Origin: an uncultured Leptotrichiaceae bacterium
GTDB taxonomy: Bacteria > Fusobacteriota > Fusobacteriia > Fusobacteriales > Leptotrichiaceae
Length of the DNA: 17,205 nt
Reading direction: 5' to 3'
Assembly: GCA_938037005.1 (NCBI GenBank)
Contig: CALHVR010000083.1
Location: forward strand, 1 to 17,205
Every line of letters begins with the position of its first letter. The stretch's first letter is position 1. Shown piece by piece: positions 1-8,137 of the stretch. The position numbers and the translations under genes were made by a program. Under the pieces are notes generated by a model. That model had not been told where the DNA came from, ran no database searches, and was given only the letters and a program-made list of their open reading frames with translations.

Positions 1-4
1 TATT

Positions 5-10
5 AGGAGG
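5..10 (+). promoter_or_regulatory. Shine-Dalgarno of yhhQ
   Basis: AGGAGG ends 4 nt before the ATG at 15, which fixes the start of the transporter gene at the window edge. Confidence 0.8.
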
Positions 11-14
11 AAAA

Positions 15-758
15 ATGAATTTTTTTGGTTTAGAAATTGGATTTAACGAATTATCTTGGTTAGGATATTTAATTTTTAATTATACTTTTATCTTATTAGT
101 TTATAGATATTGGGGAAAAGTAGGATTATTACTATTTGTACCATTATCTGTAGTTTTGGCAAATATTCAAGTTTTAAAAATGATGCATTTATTTGGAGTA
201 GAGACGACAATGGGGAACATTGCGTTAGGTGGAGTATTTTTAATATCGGATATTTTATCTGAAATAGAAGGTAAGAGATTTGCTAAAAAGCTAGTAACAA
301 TGGGATTTGTAACAATGGTATTTACAACAATAGTAATGAAATGGGCAGTAACAATTACACCAGCATCTATTGATACGTTCCAACCACATTTAAACGCAAT
401 ATTTGGAGCTAATTTCTTAGAATTGTCAGTAATAAGAGTAACATTAGCTAGTTTAACAGCATTTGTTATATCACAATTATTTGATGTTTGGGCATACCAA
501 GTAATTAGAAAATGGAAACCTGATTATAAAGATATATGGATAAGAAATAATTTTAGTACAGTTATTGGACAAGTAATTGATAATTCATTATTTACAATAT
601 TAGCTTTTGCTGGAACACCTGGAATTGGAATTAAAGAATTAATTATTATCGCTTTTTCAACTTATTTCTTAGAAATATTTATCTCTGTAATGGATACACC
701 ATTTGTGTATATTGCTGCTAAATGGCATAAAGAAGGAAAAATAAAAGAATTAAAATAA
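15..758 (+). CDS. yhhQ: Queuosine precursor transporter, YhhQ/VUT family
   Basis: Predicted inner-membrane protein of 247 aa, the usual size for the YhhQ (VUT, DUF165) family, whose members import queuosine precursors such as preQ0/preQ1 for tRNA modification. Several hydrophobic segments are visible: about residues 14-31, 36-56, 66-82, 93-115, 140-160 and 190-235. The family pattern is present as N50-I-Q-V-x-K, then F60-G with T64/T65 and G67, then a G-G-x-F-L-x-x-D segment (72-79) with S82-E-x-x-G-K. The ATG at 15 follows a perfect AGGAGG at 5-10. The gene's promoter, and any upstream riboswitch, would lie outside the window. The family assignment is fairly firm; the exact substrate is inferred from the family. 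The next gene starts 83 nt downstream behind its own promoter, and no convincing terminator lies between them. Confidence 0.85.
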   Translation: MNFFGLEIGFNELSWLGYLIFNYTFILLVYRYWGKVGLLLFVPLSVVLANIQVLKMMHLFGVETTMGNIALGGVFLISDILSEIEGKRFAKKLVTMGFVTMVFTTIVMKWAVTITPASIDTFQPHLNAIFGANFLELSVIRVTLASLTAFVISQLFDVWAYQVIRKWKPDYKDIWIRNNFSTVIGQVIDNSLFTILAFAGTPGIGIKELIIIAFSTYFLEIFISVMDTPFVYIAAKWHKEGKIKELK

Positions 759-782
759 AATATATTCTCATATCTTCATATA

Positions 783-811
783 TTGAAAAAATTATATCTG
801 TATGGTAAAAT
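783..811 (+). promoter_or_regulatory. Promoter of the L,D-transpeptidase gene
   Basis: TTGAAA (783-788) and TAAAAT (806-811) are separated by exactly 17 nt. A TG one base upstream of the -10 box (803-804) gives an extended -10. Transcription would start near 818, about 25 nt before the ATG at 842. An AAGGAG ribosome binding site lies at 827-832. This suggests the secreted enzyme is transcribed independently of the transporter gene before it. Confidence 0.7.
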
Positions 812-841
812 ATAAGTAATAAAACTAAGGAGAGTTTATAT

Positions 842-2401
842 ATGAAAAAGAAGAAATATATCTTACTTCTATTCTCTTTATTATTTTTAAACAATATTTA
901 TGCAGATGAAACTAACAAAGTTAGATGGGAATTTGTAGATTTGTTTGCAGATATCAATAAAGATAATGTTAAAGATGTAATAAAAGTTCAATATTATGAA
1001 AATAATGATAAAGTTATTGTAAAATTTACACCTACTATTACAAATGGTAAAAAATATGAAACTATTGATAAAATTTTTGATAGAGCTACTTTTGAAACAG
1101 AATTTCATCCATTTGTAAATAATTTAATTCAAGAGTATTCAAAAAAAGAAGAAATAAGTATAGAACAAAATAATCAAGCAAAAAATTTGAAAGATTCATA
1201 TGTTAATATAGAGAATGAAAAAAATATTGCTGAAATTAAACAAACAAAAACAAATACTTCTAAATTAATAAAAGGTCCTTATAATTACAAAGAGTATTAT
1301 TTGAAAGATAGACCAGATAATTTAACATTTGATTATAAGTATAAAAAAAATTCGCCTATAGATATGGATGAATTTCTGTTTATAAAATCAACAGTAAGTA
1401 TTAAACAAGAACCAAAAGTAAATTCAAAAGTGTTAAAAATAGCAACTTATACAAACAAATATAAAGTCGTTGGGAAAATTACTGTAGCAGGAACAAAAGG
1501 AAACACAGATTGGTATGAAATTTATTTTGATGGAAAATTAGGCTATATACCAGCTAATTCAAATATTGCAATTAAAAGAACATTTGATTGGCACGATATG
1601 ATAAAAAAAATAGAAAAAACAAATAAATTTATAAAAGAAGCAATAGATAATAATCAAAAAATATATGTTTTAGACGATTATACTCCATTAGGTGGAGGAA
1701 GTGGACAATTTAAAGATAAGTTTGGAAATAGAGAAAATCAAAGTGAAAAAGGATATTTAACTCCTGAAATGAAAGAATTTATAAATATTCCAGATAGATC
1801 GCTTATGACAATTTTAGATGAAACAACAAAATATATTAAAGTTAAAATTGATTTCTATAATGGTGTATTTTATATTAATAAAAACGTTAAAAAACTTTTA
1901 AAAGACAGTGGAATAAAAAGTGTAGTGACAAGATTTATTTATATTGATAGATCAAGTCAAAATGAAATGATAGTTGAAAAAAATGAAAATTCTAACACTT
2001 GGAATGTGGTAACTTCATCATTTGTAACAACAGGAAAAGATTCAGGAATATCTTATGCAACACCATATGGTGCGTTTTTAATAGCATATTCAAAACCTGT
2101 AATGCAATATACAAGTGATAAAGATCATACACAAGTTATTGGTGATGCAAAAAATGCAATTAGATTTAGTGGTGGTGGTTATATGCATAGTATACCTGCA
2201 GTTTTTGAACCAAAAGCTACAATAAATCAAAGAAAAGCTATTACAGCAAGTAAGATAGGTACTTATTCTGAATCACATAAATGTGTTAGACATTATGATG
2301 ATCAAATTAAATTTATTTATGATTGGCTTGGAAATAGTAGTCCGGGACATAAATACGGTTATAGAACACCAATAGTCCCTACAATTATGCTAGTTAAATA
2401 A
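842..2401 (+). CDS. Secreted SH3-domain protein with L,D-transpeptidase (YkuD) catalytic domain
   Basis: Exported cell-wall enzyme of 519 aa. Family role: L,D-transpeptidases cross-link peptidoglycan stems or attach proteins to them using an active-site cysteine. Residues 1-21 form a Sec signal peptide (KKKK, hydrophobic core, predicted cut after A21). Residues 22-100 are an unassigned domain with an acidic DxNxDxxxD loop (D37-N39-D41-D45) that could bind calcium. A Lys/Asn-rich linker follows. A bacterial SH3-like domain spans about 178-243, and a second, weaker SH3-like segment about 273-348. The YkuD domain covers about 361-519, with H449 (in YMHSIP), S478-H479-K480-C481-V482-R483 and C481 as predicted nucleophile. 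Oddities: canonical SHGC is SHKC here, and the His449-to-Cys481 distance (32 residues) is longer than the common motif. The assignment to the fold is good; substrate and activity are inferred. Confidence 0.8.
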   Translation: MKKKKYILLLFSLLFLNNIYADETNKVRWEFVDLFADINKDNVKDVIKVQYYENNDKVIVKFTPTITNGKKYETIDKIFDRATFETEFHPFVNNLIQEYSKKEEISIEQNNQAKNLKDSYVNIENEKNIAEIKQTKTNTSKLIKGPYNYKEYYLKDRPDNLTFDYKYKKNSPIDMDEFLFIKSTVSIKQEPKVNSKVLKIATYTNKYKVVGKITVAGTKGNTDWYEIYFDGKLGYIPANSNIAIKRTFDWHDMIKKIEKTNKFIKEAIDNNQKIYVLDDYTPLGGGSGQFKDKFGNRENQSEKGYLTPEMKEFINIPDRSLMTILDETTKYIKVKIDFYNGVFYINKNVKKLLKDSGIKSVVTRFIYIDRSSQNEMIVEKNENSNTWNVVTSSFVTTGKDSGISYATPYGAFLIAYSKPVMQYTSDKDHTQVIGDAKNAIRFSGGGYMHSIPAVFEPKATINQRKAITASKIGTYSESHKCVRHYDDQIKFIYDWLGNSSPGHKYGYRTPIVPTIMLVK

Positions 2402-2407
2402 AATATT

Positions 2408-2437
2408 AAAAAAGATGAGAAAACTCATCTTTTTTTT
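2408..2437 (+). terminator. Intrinsic terminator after the L,D-transpeptidase gene
   Basis: A perfect 9-bp stem AAAGATGAG (2411-2419) / CTCATCTTT (2424-2432) has an AAAA loop and a T tract running to 2437. It begins a few bases after the stop codon. A tracts on the 5' side mean it could also work for transcripts arriving on the - strand. Confidence 0.9.
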
Positions 2438-2520
2438 GAGGATATAACTTTCTTCTAATTTATATAACATATACATAATAATTTTTCTCATATTGATAAA
2501 ATCTCAAATTATAGTTATAT

Positions 2521-2548
2521 TAAAAGGATAAGAAAAATTCCTATCCTT
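2521..2548 (-). terminator. Probable terminator of the tig-clpP-clpX-lon operon
   Basis: Read on the - strand, positions 2548 to 2524 fold into an 11-bp stem closed by a 3-nt loop. One pair is a G-U that would be an A-C mismatch on the + strand, so the hairpin is better on the - strand. It lies about 58 nt past the lon stop codon and is followed by a short T run. The U tract is modest, so the confidence is moderate. Confidence 0.6.
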
Positions 2549-2606
2549 ATATGTATTATTTTTAAAATTAAAATATAATAATTGATATATACTATCTTAA
2601 TTTTAT

Positions 2607-4922
2607 TTATTTTTTATCAACAAAAACAACTTTTTTTACATCATCGTATGTTTTTGCAAAATGAAAAGTCATATCATCTAGTATTTCTTTTGGCAATTCC
2701 TCTGTATCCATTTTATTTTCATTAGGAAGAACTACATCTCTTATTCCTACTCTATGAGCAGCAATAACTTTTTCTTTTACACCACCTATTGGTAAAACCT
2801 CTCCTGTAATTGTTATTTCTCCAGTCATTGCTACATCTTGCCTAACTTTTTTATCTGCCAAAACAGATACTAAAGCTGTTGTGATTGTTATTCCAGCAGA
2901 TGGTCCATCTTTTGGAGTAGCACCTTCCGGAAAATGTAAATGAATATCCGTTTTTTCATAAAATTTATCTTTTATTCCAAATTTATTTTGTGCATGTCTT
3001 ACAAATGAATACGCTACTTTTGCTGATTCTTGCATAACATCTCCAAGTTTCCCTGTTAATTGTAATCGTCCTTTTCCTTCCATATTTACAGCTTGAACTT
3101 CTAACATCGTTCCTCCTACTGCTGTCCATGCAAGTCCATTGACTACTCCTAATTTACCAGTTTTACTTGCTTTTTTATCTTCTCTAACTTTTGGATTTCC
3201 AAGATATTTTTTTATATTTTTATCCGTTATTGACATTTTTTTAGTTTCAGTTGTTAAAACTTCTCTTGCCATTTTTCTAAACATTTTTGAAATTTCTCTT
3301 TTAAGATTTCTAACTCCTGCTTCTCTCGTATATTCATTTATTATTTTAAATATTACTTTATCAGTAAATGTTACTTTATAATCTTTTAATCCATTTTCTT
3401 CTTGTGATTGAGGTATTAAATATTTTTTTGCAATATTTAATTTCTCAAATTCAGTGTATGAATCAATATAAATAATTTCCATTCTATCTCTTAATGGTCC
3501 AGGTATTCCACCTAAATCATTTGCTGTACAAATAAAGAATACATTTGATAAATTAAATGGATGATCAATATAATGGTCTTCAAATGTATGATTTTGTGCT
3601 GGATCTAATACTTCTAACATTGCTGAAGCTGGATCTCCTCTAAAATCTGAAGCCATCTTATCAATTTCATCAAATAAAACCACTGGATTATTTACTCCTA
3701 CTTGTTTTATTGCATTAATTATTCTTCCCGGCATTGAACCAACATAAGTTCTTCGATGTCCTCTTATTTCAGATTCATCTTTAACACCACCTAAAGCTAT
3801 TCTAACAAATTTTCTGTTCATCGAACGAGCTATAGAAGAAGCAAGTGATGTTTTCCCTACTCCTGGAGGGCCTACTAAACAAATTATTGTCCCTTTTAAT
3901 GAATTATTTAATTTTTTCACTGCTAAAAATTCTAAAATTCTATTTTTTACTTCTTCAAGTCCATAATGATCTTCATTTAAAATTTTCTCAGCTTTTAATA
4001 TATCTATTTCATCTTTTGTAGATTTTCCCCAAGGTAATTCTAATACTGTTTCAATATAACTTCTAATAACTCCTGACTCTGCCGAAAAATCAGGCATTTT
4101 TTTCATTCTTCCTACTTCTTTTTTTAATTTTTCTTTTAATTCCTTGGTTATTTTAGCTTTTTCTATTTTATAATCAAGTTCATCTACTTCGTCGTCAACG
4201 CTAAAGTCTTCCCCCATTTCCTCTCTCATAGCTTTTATTTTTTCTCTTAAATAATAATTTTTTTGAACTTCATTCATTTGTTCTTTAACTTTTAACTCTA
4301 TCTCTCTTTCAAGATTAAAAATTTCTATTTCTCTTTCAATAACGCTTATAATTTTATATGCTCTAGTTTCAATATCTAAAATTTCTAACAATTCTTGTTT
4401 TAATTTTAACGCTACAGCTAAATGAGTACAAATTAAATCAAAAGTTCTATCTATATTTTTCATATCTTGTATATTAAAAATTACATCTTGTGAAACTTTT
4501 TGAGTTATTTTAGCATAATCTTTAAATACATCTATTACTCTTCTTTTTAAAGCTTCACCTATATTTTCTTCAACAGGTTTTGAAAAAACTTCCTCATAAT
4601 CTACGTACTGTACACCGTTTGTTTCTTCAAATTTATTTATTATTACTCTATGTTTTGCTTCAACTAACACCTTTACTGTTCCATTAGGCATTTTTACATT
4701 TTGAATTACATGTACTAACACACCAACTTCATAAACATCTTCAGGTAATGAGGGGTCTTCTATATCCGCATCTTTTTGACTAGAAAGTATTAATTTGTTA
4801 TCAAACTTTTCTAAAGCTACATTTAAACTATTTAAACTTGCTTCTCTACCAATAAATATTGGTGTTACAACTCCTGGGAATACTATTAATTCTCTAGTTG
4901 CTATAAACGGTTTTTTTAACAT
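2607..4922 (-). CDS. lon: ATP-dependent protease Lon (LonA type)
   Basis: Cytosolic AAA+ serine protease that unfolds and degrades damaged and regulatory proteins. At 771 aa it has the usual LonA length. Order of domains: N-terminal substrate domain (about 1-200, starting with the typical FP-G-x-x-x-P-I pattern), coiled coil (about 195-270), AAA+ module with Walker A GPPGVGKT (351-358) and Walker B VVLFDEID (414-421), and the C-terminal protease domain with KDGPSAG (671-677, catalytic S675) and GGVKEK (713-718, catalytic K716). The ATG at 4922 is preceded by AAAGGAA. It is the last gene of the tig-clpP-clpX-lon group, 14 nt after clpX, so it is probably co-transcribed. All catalytic residues are intact, and the identification is secure. 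Confidence 0.97.
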   Translation of the reverse strand: MLKKPFIATRELIVFPGVVTPIFIGREASLNSLNVALEKFDNKLILSSQKDADIEDPSLPEDVYEVGVLVHVIQNVKMPNGTVKVLVEAKHRVIINKFEETNGVQYVDYEEVFSKPVEENIGEALKRRVIDVFKDYAKITQKVSQDVIFNIQDMKNIDRTFDLICTHLAVALKLKQELLEILDIETRAYKIISVIEREIEIFNLEREIELKVKEQMNEVQKNYYLREKIKAMREEMGEDFSVDDEVDELDYKIEKAKITKELKEKLKKEVGRMKKMPDFSAESGVIRSYIETVLELPWGKSTKDEIDILKAEKILNEDHYGLEEVKNRILEFLAVKKLNNSLKGTIICLVGPPGVGKTSLASSIARSMNRKFVRIALGGVKDESEIRGHRRTYVGSMPGRIINAIKQVGVNNPVVLFDEIDKMASDFRGDPASAMLEVLDPAQNHTFEDHYIDHPFNLSNVFFICTANDLGGIPGPLRDRMEIIYIDSYTEFEKLNIAKKYLIPQSQEENGLKDYKVTFTDKVIFKIINEYTREAGVRNLKREISKMFRKMAREVLTTETKKMSITDKNIKKYLGNPKVREDKKASKTGKLGVVNGLAWTAVGGTMLEVQAVNMEGKGRLQLTGKLGDVMQESAKVAYSFVRHAQNKFGIKDKFYEKTDIHLHFPEGATPKDGPSAGITITTALVSVLADKKVRQDVAMTGEITITGEVLPIGGVKEKVIAAHRVGIRDVVLPNENKMDTEELPKEILDDMTFHFAKTYDDVKKVVFVDKK

Positions 4923-4936
4923 TCATATTCCTTTCT

Positions 4937-6169
4937 TTACTTTATAATTACTTTATCTTTATCTTCTATTGTCTCTTTTGTAATTAAAACTTTAGATACT
5001 TTGTCCATAGAAGGTATTTCATACATAAGGTCTGTCATAACATTTTCAATTATTGATCTTAAACCTCTTGCTCCAATTTTTCTTTTTAAAGCTAATTTTG
5101 CTATTTCTTCTATTGCTTCAGATTCAAACTCTAACTCAACATTCTCCATTTCAAAATATTTTTTATATTGTTTAACTAATGAATTTTTAGGTTCTGTTAA
5201 TATTTTGATCATAGCTTTCTCATCTAACCCATGTAAAGCTGTAATAATTGGTAATCTTCCTATTAATTCTGGAATAAGACCAAATTTTACTAAATCTTCA
5301 GGTAACACATTTTCAAATAAAGTTAAATCATCTAATTTTTCAACATTTTTACCTTCTAGCCCAAATCCTATTTTTTTTTCATTAACTCTATTTTTTACTT
5401 TACTTTCAAGTCCTTCAAAAGCTCCACCCACTATAAATAAAATATCTTTTGTGTTTATTTCTAACATTTCTTGGTTTGGATGCTTACGTCCGCCTTGAGG
5501 TGGAACACTTGCTACCGTACCTTCAATTATTTTTAATAATGCTTGTTGTACTCCTTCACCAGAAACATCTCTAGTTATAGACATATTTTCTGATTTCCTA
5601 GCAATTTTATCAATTTCATCTATATAAATTATTCCATGTTCAGCTACATCTATATCATAGTCTGCTGCTTTAATCAATTTTAACAGTACATTTTCTACAT
5701 CATCTCCAACATATCCTGCTTCTGTTAATGTAGTCGCATCTGCTATAGCTAACGGTACATTCAATATTTTTGCTAAAGTCTGTGCTAATAATGTTTTTCC
5801 ACTTCCTGTAGGTCCTACTAACAACACATTTGATTTTTGTAACTCAACATCATTATTATCATTTTGCATTTTATGTGTAATTCTTTTAAAGTGATTATAA
5901 ACGGCAACAGAAAGAACTTTTTTTGCTCTTTCTTGCCCAATTATATATTCATCCAATTTTTCTTTTATCTCTTTAGGTTTAATCAAATCAATTTCTGTAT
6001 CTTTATCATAAACTTTGTCTTGATCTATTTCATCTTCTAACATTGCCATAGAATCTTCTATACATTGATCACAAATAAAAGTATCTCCCTCTGGACTTGC
6101 TATCAATTTAAATACTTCGTCTTCAGTACTTCCACAAAATGAACATTTATGCTGTTTTTTCTTAGCCAC
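4937..6169 (-). CDS. clpX: ATP-dependent Clp protease ATP-binding subunit ClpX
   Basis: AAA+ unfoldase of 410 aa that recognises tagged substrates and feeds them into ClpP. The N-terminal zinc-binding domain has C9-x2-C12 and C33-x2-C36. The AAA+ module carries Walker A GPTGSGKT (119-126), the pore loop GYVG (152-155), Walker B IYIDEID (181-187) and the sensor-2 GARG motif (366-369). The IGF tripeptide (267-269), used by ClpX to dock on ClpP, is present, consistent with the neighbouring clpP. The start codon is GTG at 6169, with GAGGTGA spaced normally upstream; no in-frame ATG fits the conserved zinc domain. It lies 15 nt after clpP and 14 nt before lon. The identification is secure. Confidence 0.97.
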   Translation of the reverse strand: MAKKKQHKCSFCGSTEDEVFKLIASPEGDTFICDQCIEDSMAMLEDEIDQDKVYDKDTEIDLIKPKEIKEKLDEYIIGQERAKKVLSVAVYNHFKRITHKMQNDNNDVELQKSNVLLVGPTGSGKTLLAQTLAKILNVPLAIADATTLTEAGYVGDDVENVLLKLIKAADYDIDVAEHGIIYIDEIDKIARKSENMSITRDVSGEGVQQALLKIIEGTVASVPPQGGRKHPNQEMLEINTKDILFIVGGAFEGLESKVKNRVNEKKIGFGLEGKNVEKLDDLTLFENVLPEDLVKFGLIPELIGRLPIITALHGLDEKAMIKILTEPKNSLVKQYKKYFEMENVELEFESEAIEEIAKLALKRKIGARGLRSIIENVMTDLMYEIPSMDKVSKVLITKETIEDKDKVIIK

Positions 6170-6184
6170 TTAATTCACCTCATT

Positions 6185-6754
6185 TTATAAAACTTTATCT
6201 ATTAATCCATAATTTACTGCTTCCTCAGGCGACATAAAATTATCTCTTTCGGTATCTTTATAAATTTCTTCTATCGCTTTTCCTGTTCCTTCAGATAGTA
6301 TTTTACTTGTCAATTCTTTCATTCTTTCGATTTCTTTTGCTTGAATTTGAATGTCTGTTGCTTGACCTCTTGCTCCACCTAAAGGTTGATGTATCATAAT
6401 TCTTGAATTTGGTAAAGAATATCTCTTACCTTTTGTTCCAGCACTTAATAAAACAGCACCCATACTAGCTGCTTGCCCTACACATATCGTACTAACATCT
6501 GCCGTTATATGTTTCATTGTATCATATATTGCAAGTCCTGCAGTAATTACACCTCCAGGACTATTAATATACATTACAATATCTTTCTCTTTATCTTGTG
6601 CATCTAAAAATAATAATTGTGCTACAATTGCATTTGCCATATTATCTTCAACTTCACCACTAACAAATATTATTCTATCTTTCAAAAGTCTAGAATAAAT
6701 ATCATAACTTCTTTCTCCACGACCATCATTTTCTATAACTATTGGACTATACAT
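6185..6754 (-). CDS. clpP: ATP-dependent Clp protease proteolytic subunit ClpP
   Basis: Serine protease subunit of 189 aa that assembles into the tetradecameric degradation chamber used with ClpX. The catalytic triad is visible: S97 in GQAASMG (93-99), H122 in MIHQP (120-124) and D171 in RDNFM. The substrate-binding segment INSPGG (63-68) is also present. The short N-terminus ([10 protein letters not shown]) resembles the mature or lightly processed end of other ClpPs. The ATG at 6754 follows AGGAGGG at good spacing. It lies 20 nt after tig and directly before clpX. The tig-clpP-clpX-lon order is the same as in many Proteobacteria and supports co-expression of chaperone and protease. The identification is secure. 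Confidence 0.97.
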   Translation of the reverse strand: MYSPIVIENDGRGERSYDIYSRLLKDRIIFVSGEVEDNMANAIVAQLLFLDAQDKEKDIVMYINSPGGVITAGLAIYDTMKHITADVSTICVGQAASMGAVLLSAGTKGKRYSLPNSRIMIHQPLGGARGQATDIQIQAKEIERMKELTSKILSEGTGKAIEEIYKDTERDNFMSPEEAVNYGLIDKVL

Positions 6755-6774
6755 CTTAACCCTCCTATATTTTA

Positions 6775-8058
6775 TTATTTAGCGTTTTCCACTAAAAATT
6801 CTATTGTTTTTCTATTTTCTATTTGGAATTTAGTATTATCTATAAACGCTTCATAGTTACCGGCTTTTTTAATATCCGCTATTATCGTATCTTTATCCAT
6901 TCCATACATTGCTGCCATCATTTCGATTTCATTATTCACTTCTTCTTCTGTTACTTCAATTTTTTCAACTTTTGCAATTTCGCTTAAGATTAAGTCTGTT
7001 TTAACTGCTTTTTCTGCACCTTCTCTCATTTGTTCTTTCATTGCTTCAATTGTTTGTCCTGTCATTTCAAAGTATTGTGCTAATGAAATTCCTTGCATTT
7101 GCATTTGTTGTGCAAATCTATTAATTTGATTTTCAACTTCTCTATCAATTAAAGCTGAAGGTACTTCTATTTTAGTTGTTTCTAATACAGCCTCTACAAC
7201 TTTATTTCTTAAATCATTTGAAATTCTTGTTTCTTCTCTTTTCTCTAAATTCTCTTTAGTTTTAACTGTTAATTCTTCTAATGTTTCATGTCCTAATTCT
7301 TTAGCTAATTCATCGTCTAATTTAGCTTCCTCAGTTCTTTTAACTGTATTTAATTTTACTTTAAATAATGCTGGTTTACCTGCTAAATTAGCTGCTCCAT
7401 AATTTTCAGGGAACGAAACATTCACATCAAATTCATCTCCTGCCACATGTCCTACTATTTGATCTTCAAAATTATCAATAAAACTTCCTGAACCTAATGT
7501 TAAATCAAATCCTTCTGCTTTCCCTCCATCAAATGCTTCTCCATCTATAAATCCTTCAAAATCAATATTTGCAGTATCATTTAATTCTGCTTTAGTTCCA
7601 GCTTCTGTTTCTTTTAATTTACCTGCTCTTTTTCTTAAGCTTTCTAATTCTTCATTTACTTTTTCTTCAGTAACATTTACTGTTTCTCTTTCAACTTTAA
7701 CACCTTTATATTCTCCTAATTTAATTTCAGGTAATACTGGAATAGTGAAAGTTACTTCAGCTGAATCTTCTTTAACATCAAATTTTTCTAATTTAATATC
7801 AGCTATTGGTCTTAAATTGTTTTCAGTTACTGCTTTTCTATATACATCTGAAATTAAATGATTTAAAATTTGTTCGTTAATTTCATTTTTAAATGTTTTT
7901 TCTATAACTGATGCAGGTACTTTTCCTGGTCTAAATCCATCAACTTTAGCATCTTTAAAGTGAGTTAAAACATGTTTTTTCATGCTTGCAAATTCTTCTC
8001 CATTTAATACTGCTGTTACTTCATATGTTGTTTCGTTTAATTTTTTTACTGTTGTCAT
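6775..8058 (-). CDS. tig: Trigger factor, ribosome-associated chaperone
   Basis: First folding chaperone met by nascent chains at the ribosome exit tunnel, with peptidyl-prolyl isomerase activity in the family. At 427 aa it has the usual length. The N-terminal ribosome-binding domain contains the signature GFRPGKVP (41-48). An FKBP-like isomerase domain spans about 155-240 (with the [11 protein letters not shown] stretch at its start), and the helical C-terminal cradle follows. The ATG at 8058 is preceded by TAGGAGGAATATAATAAA, a strong ribosome binding site. It is the first gene of the tig-clpP-clpX-lon operon, and a near-consensus promoter lies about 45 nt upstream. The identification is secure. 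Confidence 0.96.
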   Translation of the reverse strand: MTTVKKLNETTYEVTAVLNGEEFASMKKHVLTHFKDAKVDGFRPGKVPASVIEKTFKNEINEQILNHLISDVYRKAVTENNLRPIADIKLEKFDVKEDSAEVTFTIPVLPEIKLGEYKGVKVERETVNVTEEKVNEELESLRKRAGKLKETEAGTKAELNDTANIDFEGFIDGEAFDGGKAEGFDLTLGSGSFIDNFEDQIVGHVAGDEFDVNVSFPENYGAANLAGKPALFKVKLNTVKRTEEAKLDDELAKELGHETLEELTVKTKENLEKREETRISNDLRNKVVEAVLETTKIEVPSALIDREVENQINRFAQQMQMQGISLAQYFEMTGQTIEAMKEQMREGAEKAVKTDLILSEIAKVEKIEVTEEEVNNEIEMMAAMYGMDKDTIIADIKKAGNYEAFIDNTKFQIENRKTIEFLVENAK

Positions 8059-8101
8059 TTTATTATATTCCTCCTAAATTTTTTATATACAATTTTTATA
8101 C

Positions 8102-8130
8102 ATTATATCACTAATATATATTTTTTTCAA
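8102..8130 (-). promoter_or_regulatory. Strong sigma-70-type promoter of tig-clpP-clpX-lon
   Basis: On the - strand, TTGAAA (8130-8125) and a perfect TATAAT (8107-8102) are separated by 17 nt. A TG one base before the -10 box gives an extended -10. Transcription would start near 8095, leaving a leader of about 37 nt before the tig ATG. The -35 box begins 7 nt after the recJ stop codon, and no terminator lies between, so transcripts from recJ may also enter tig. I see no CIRCE (HrcA) inverted repeat here. Confidence 0.8.
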
Positions 8131-8137
8131 ACTCAAT

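Noticed and set aside
759..784. AATATAT / ATATATT inverted repeat after yhhQ as a terminator
   Set aside because: The 7-bp stem is A-T only with a long loop and no proper T tract, and it overlaps the -35 box of the next promoter.
5001..5498. A 165-residue + strand frame opposite clpX
   Set aside because: It is antisense to the well-conserved ClpX C-terminal region. There is no promoter or ribosome binding site, and the composition is typical of a shadow frame.
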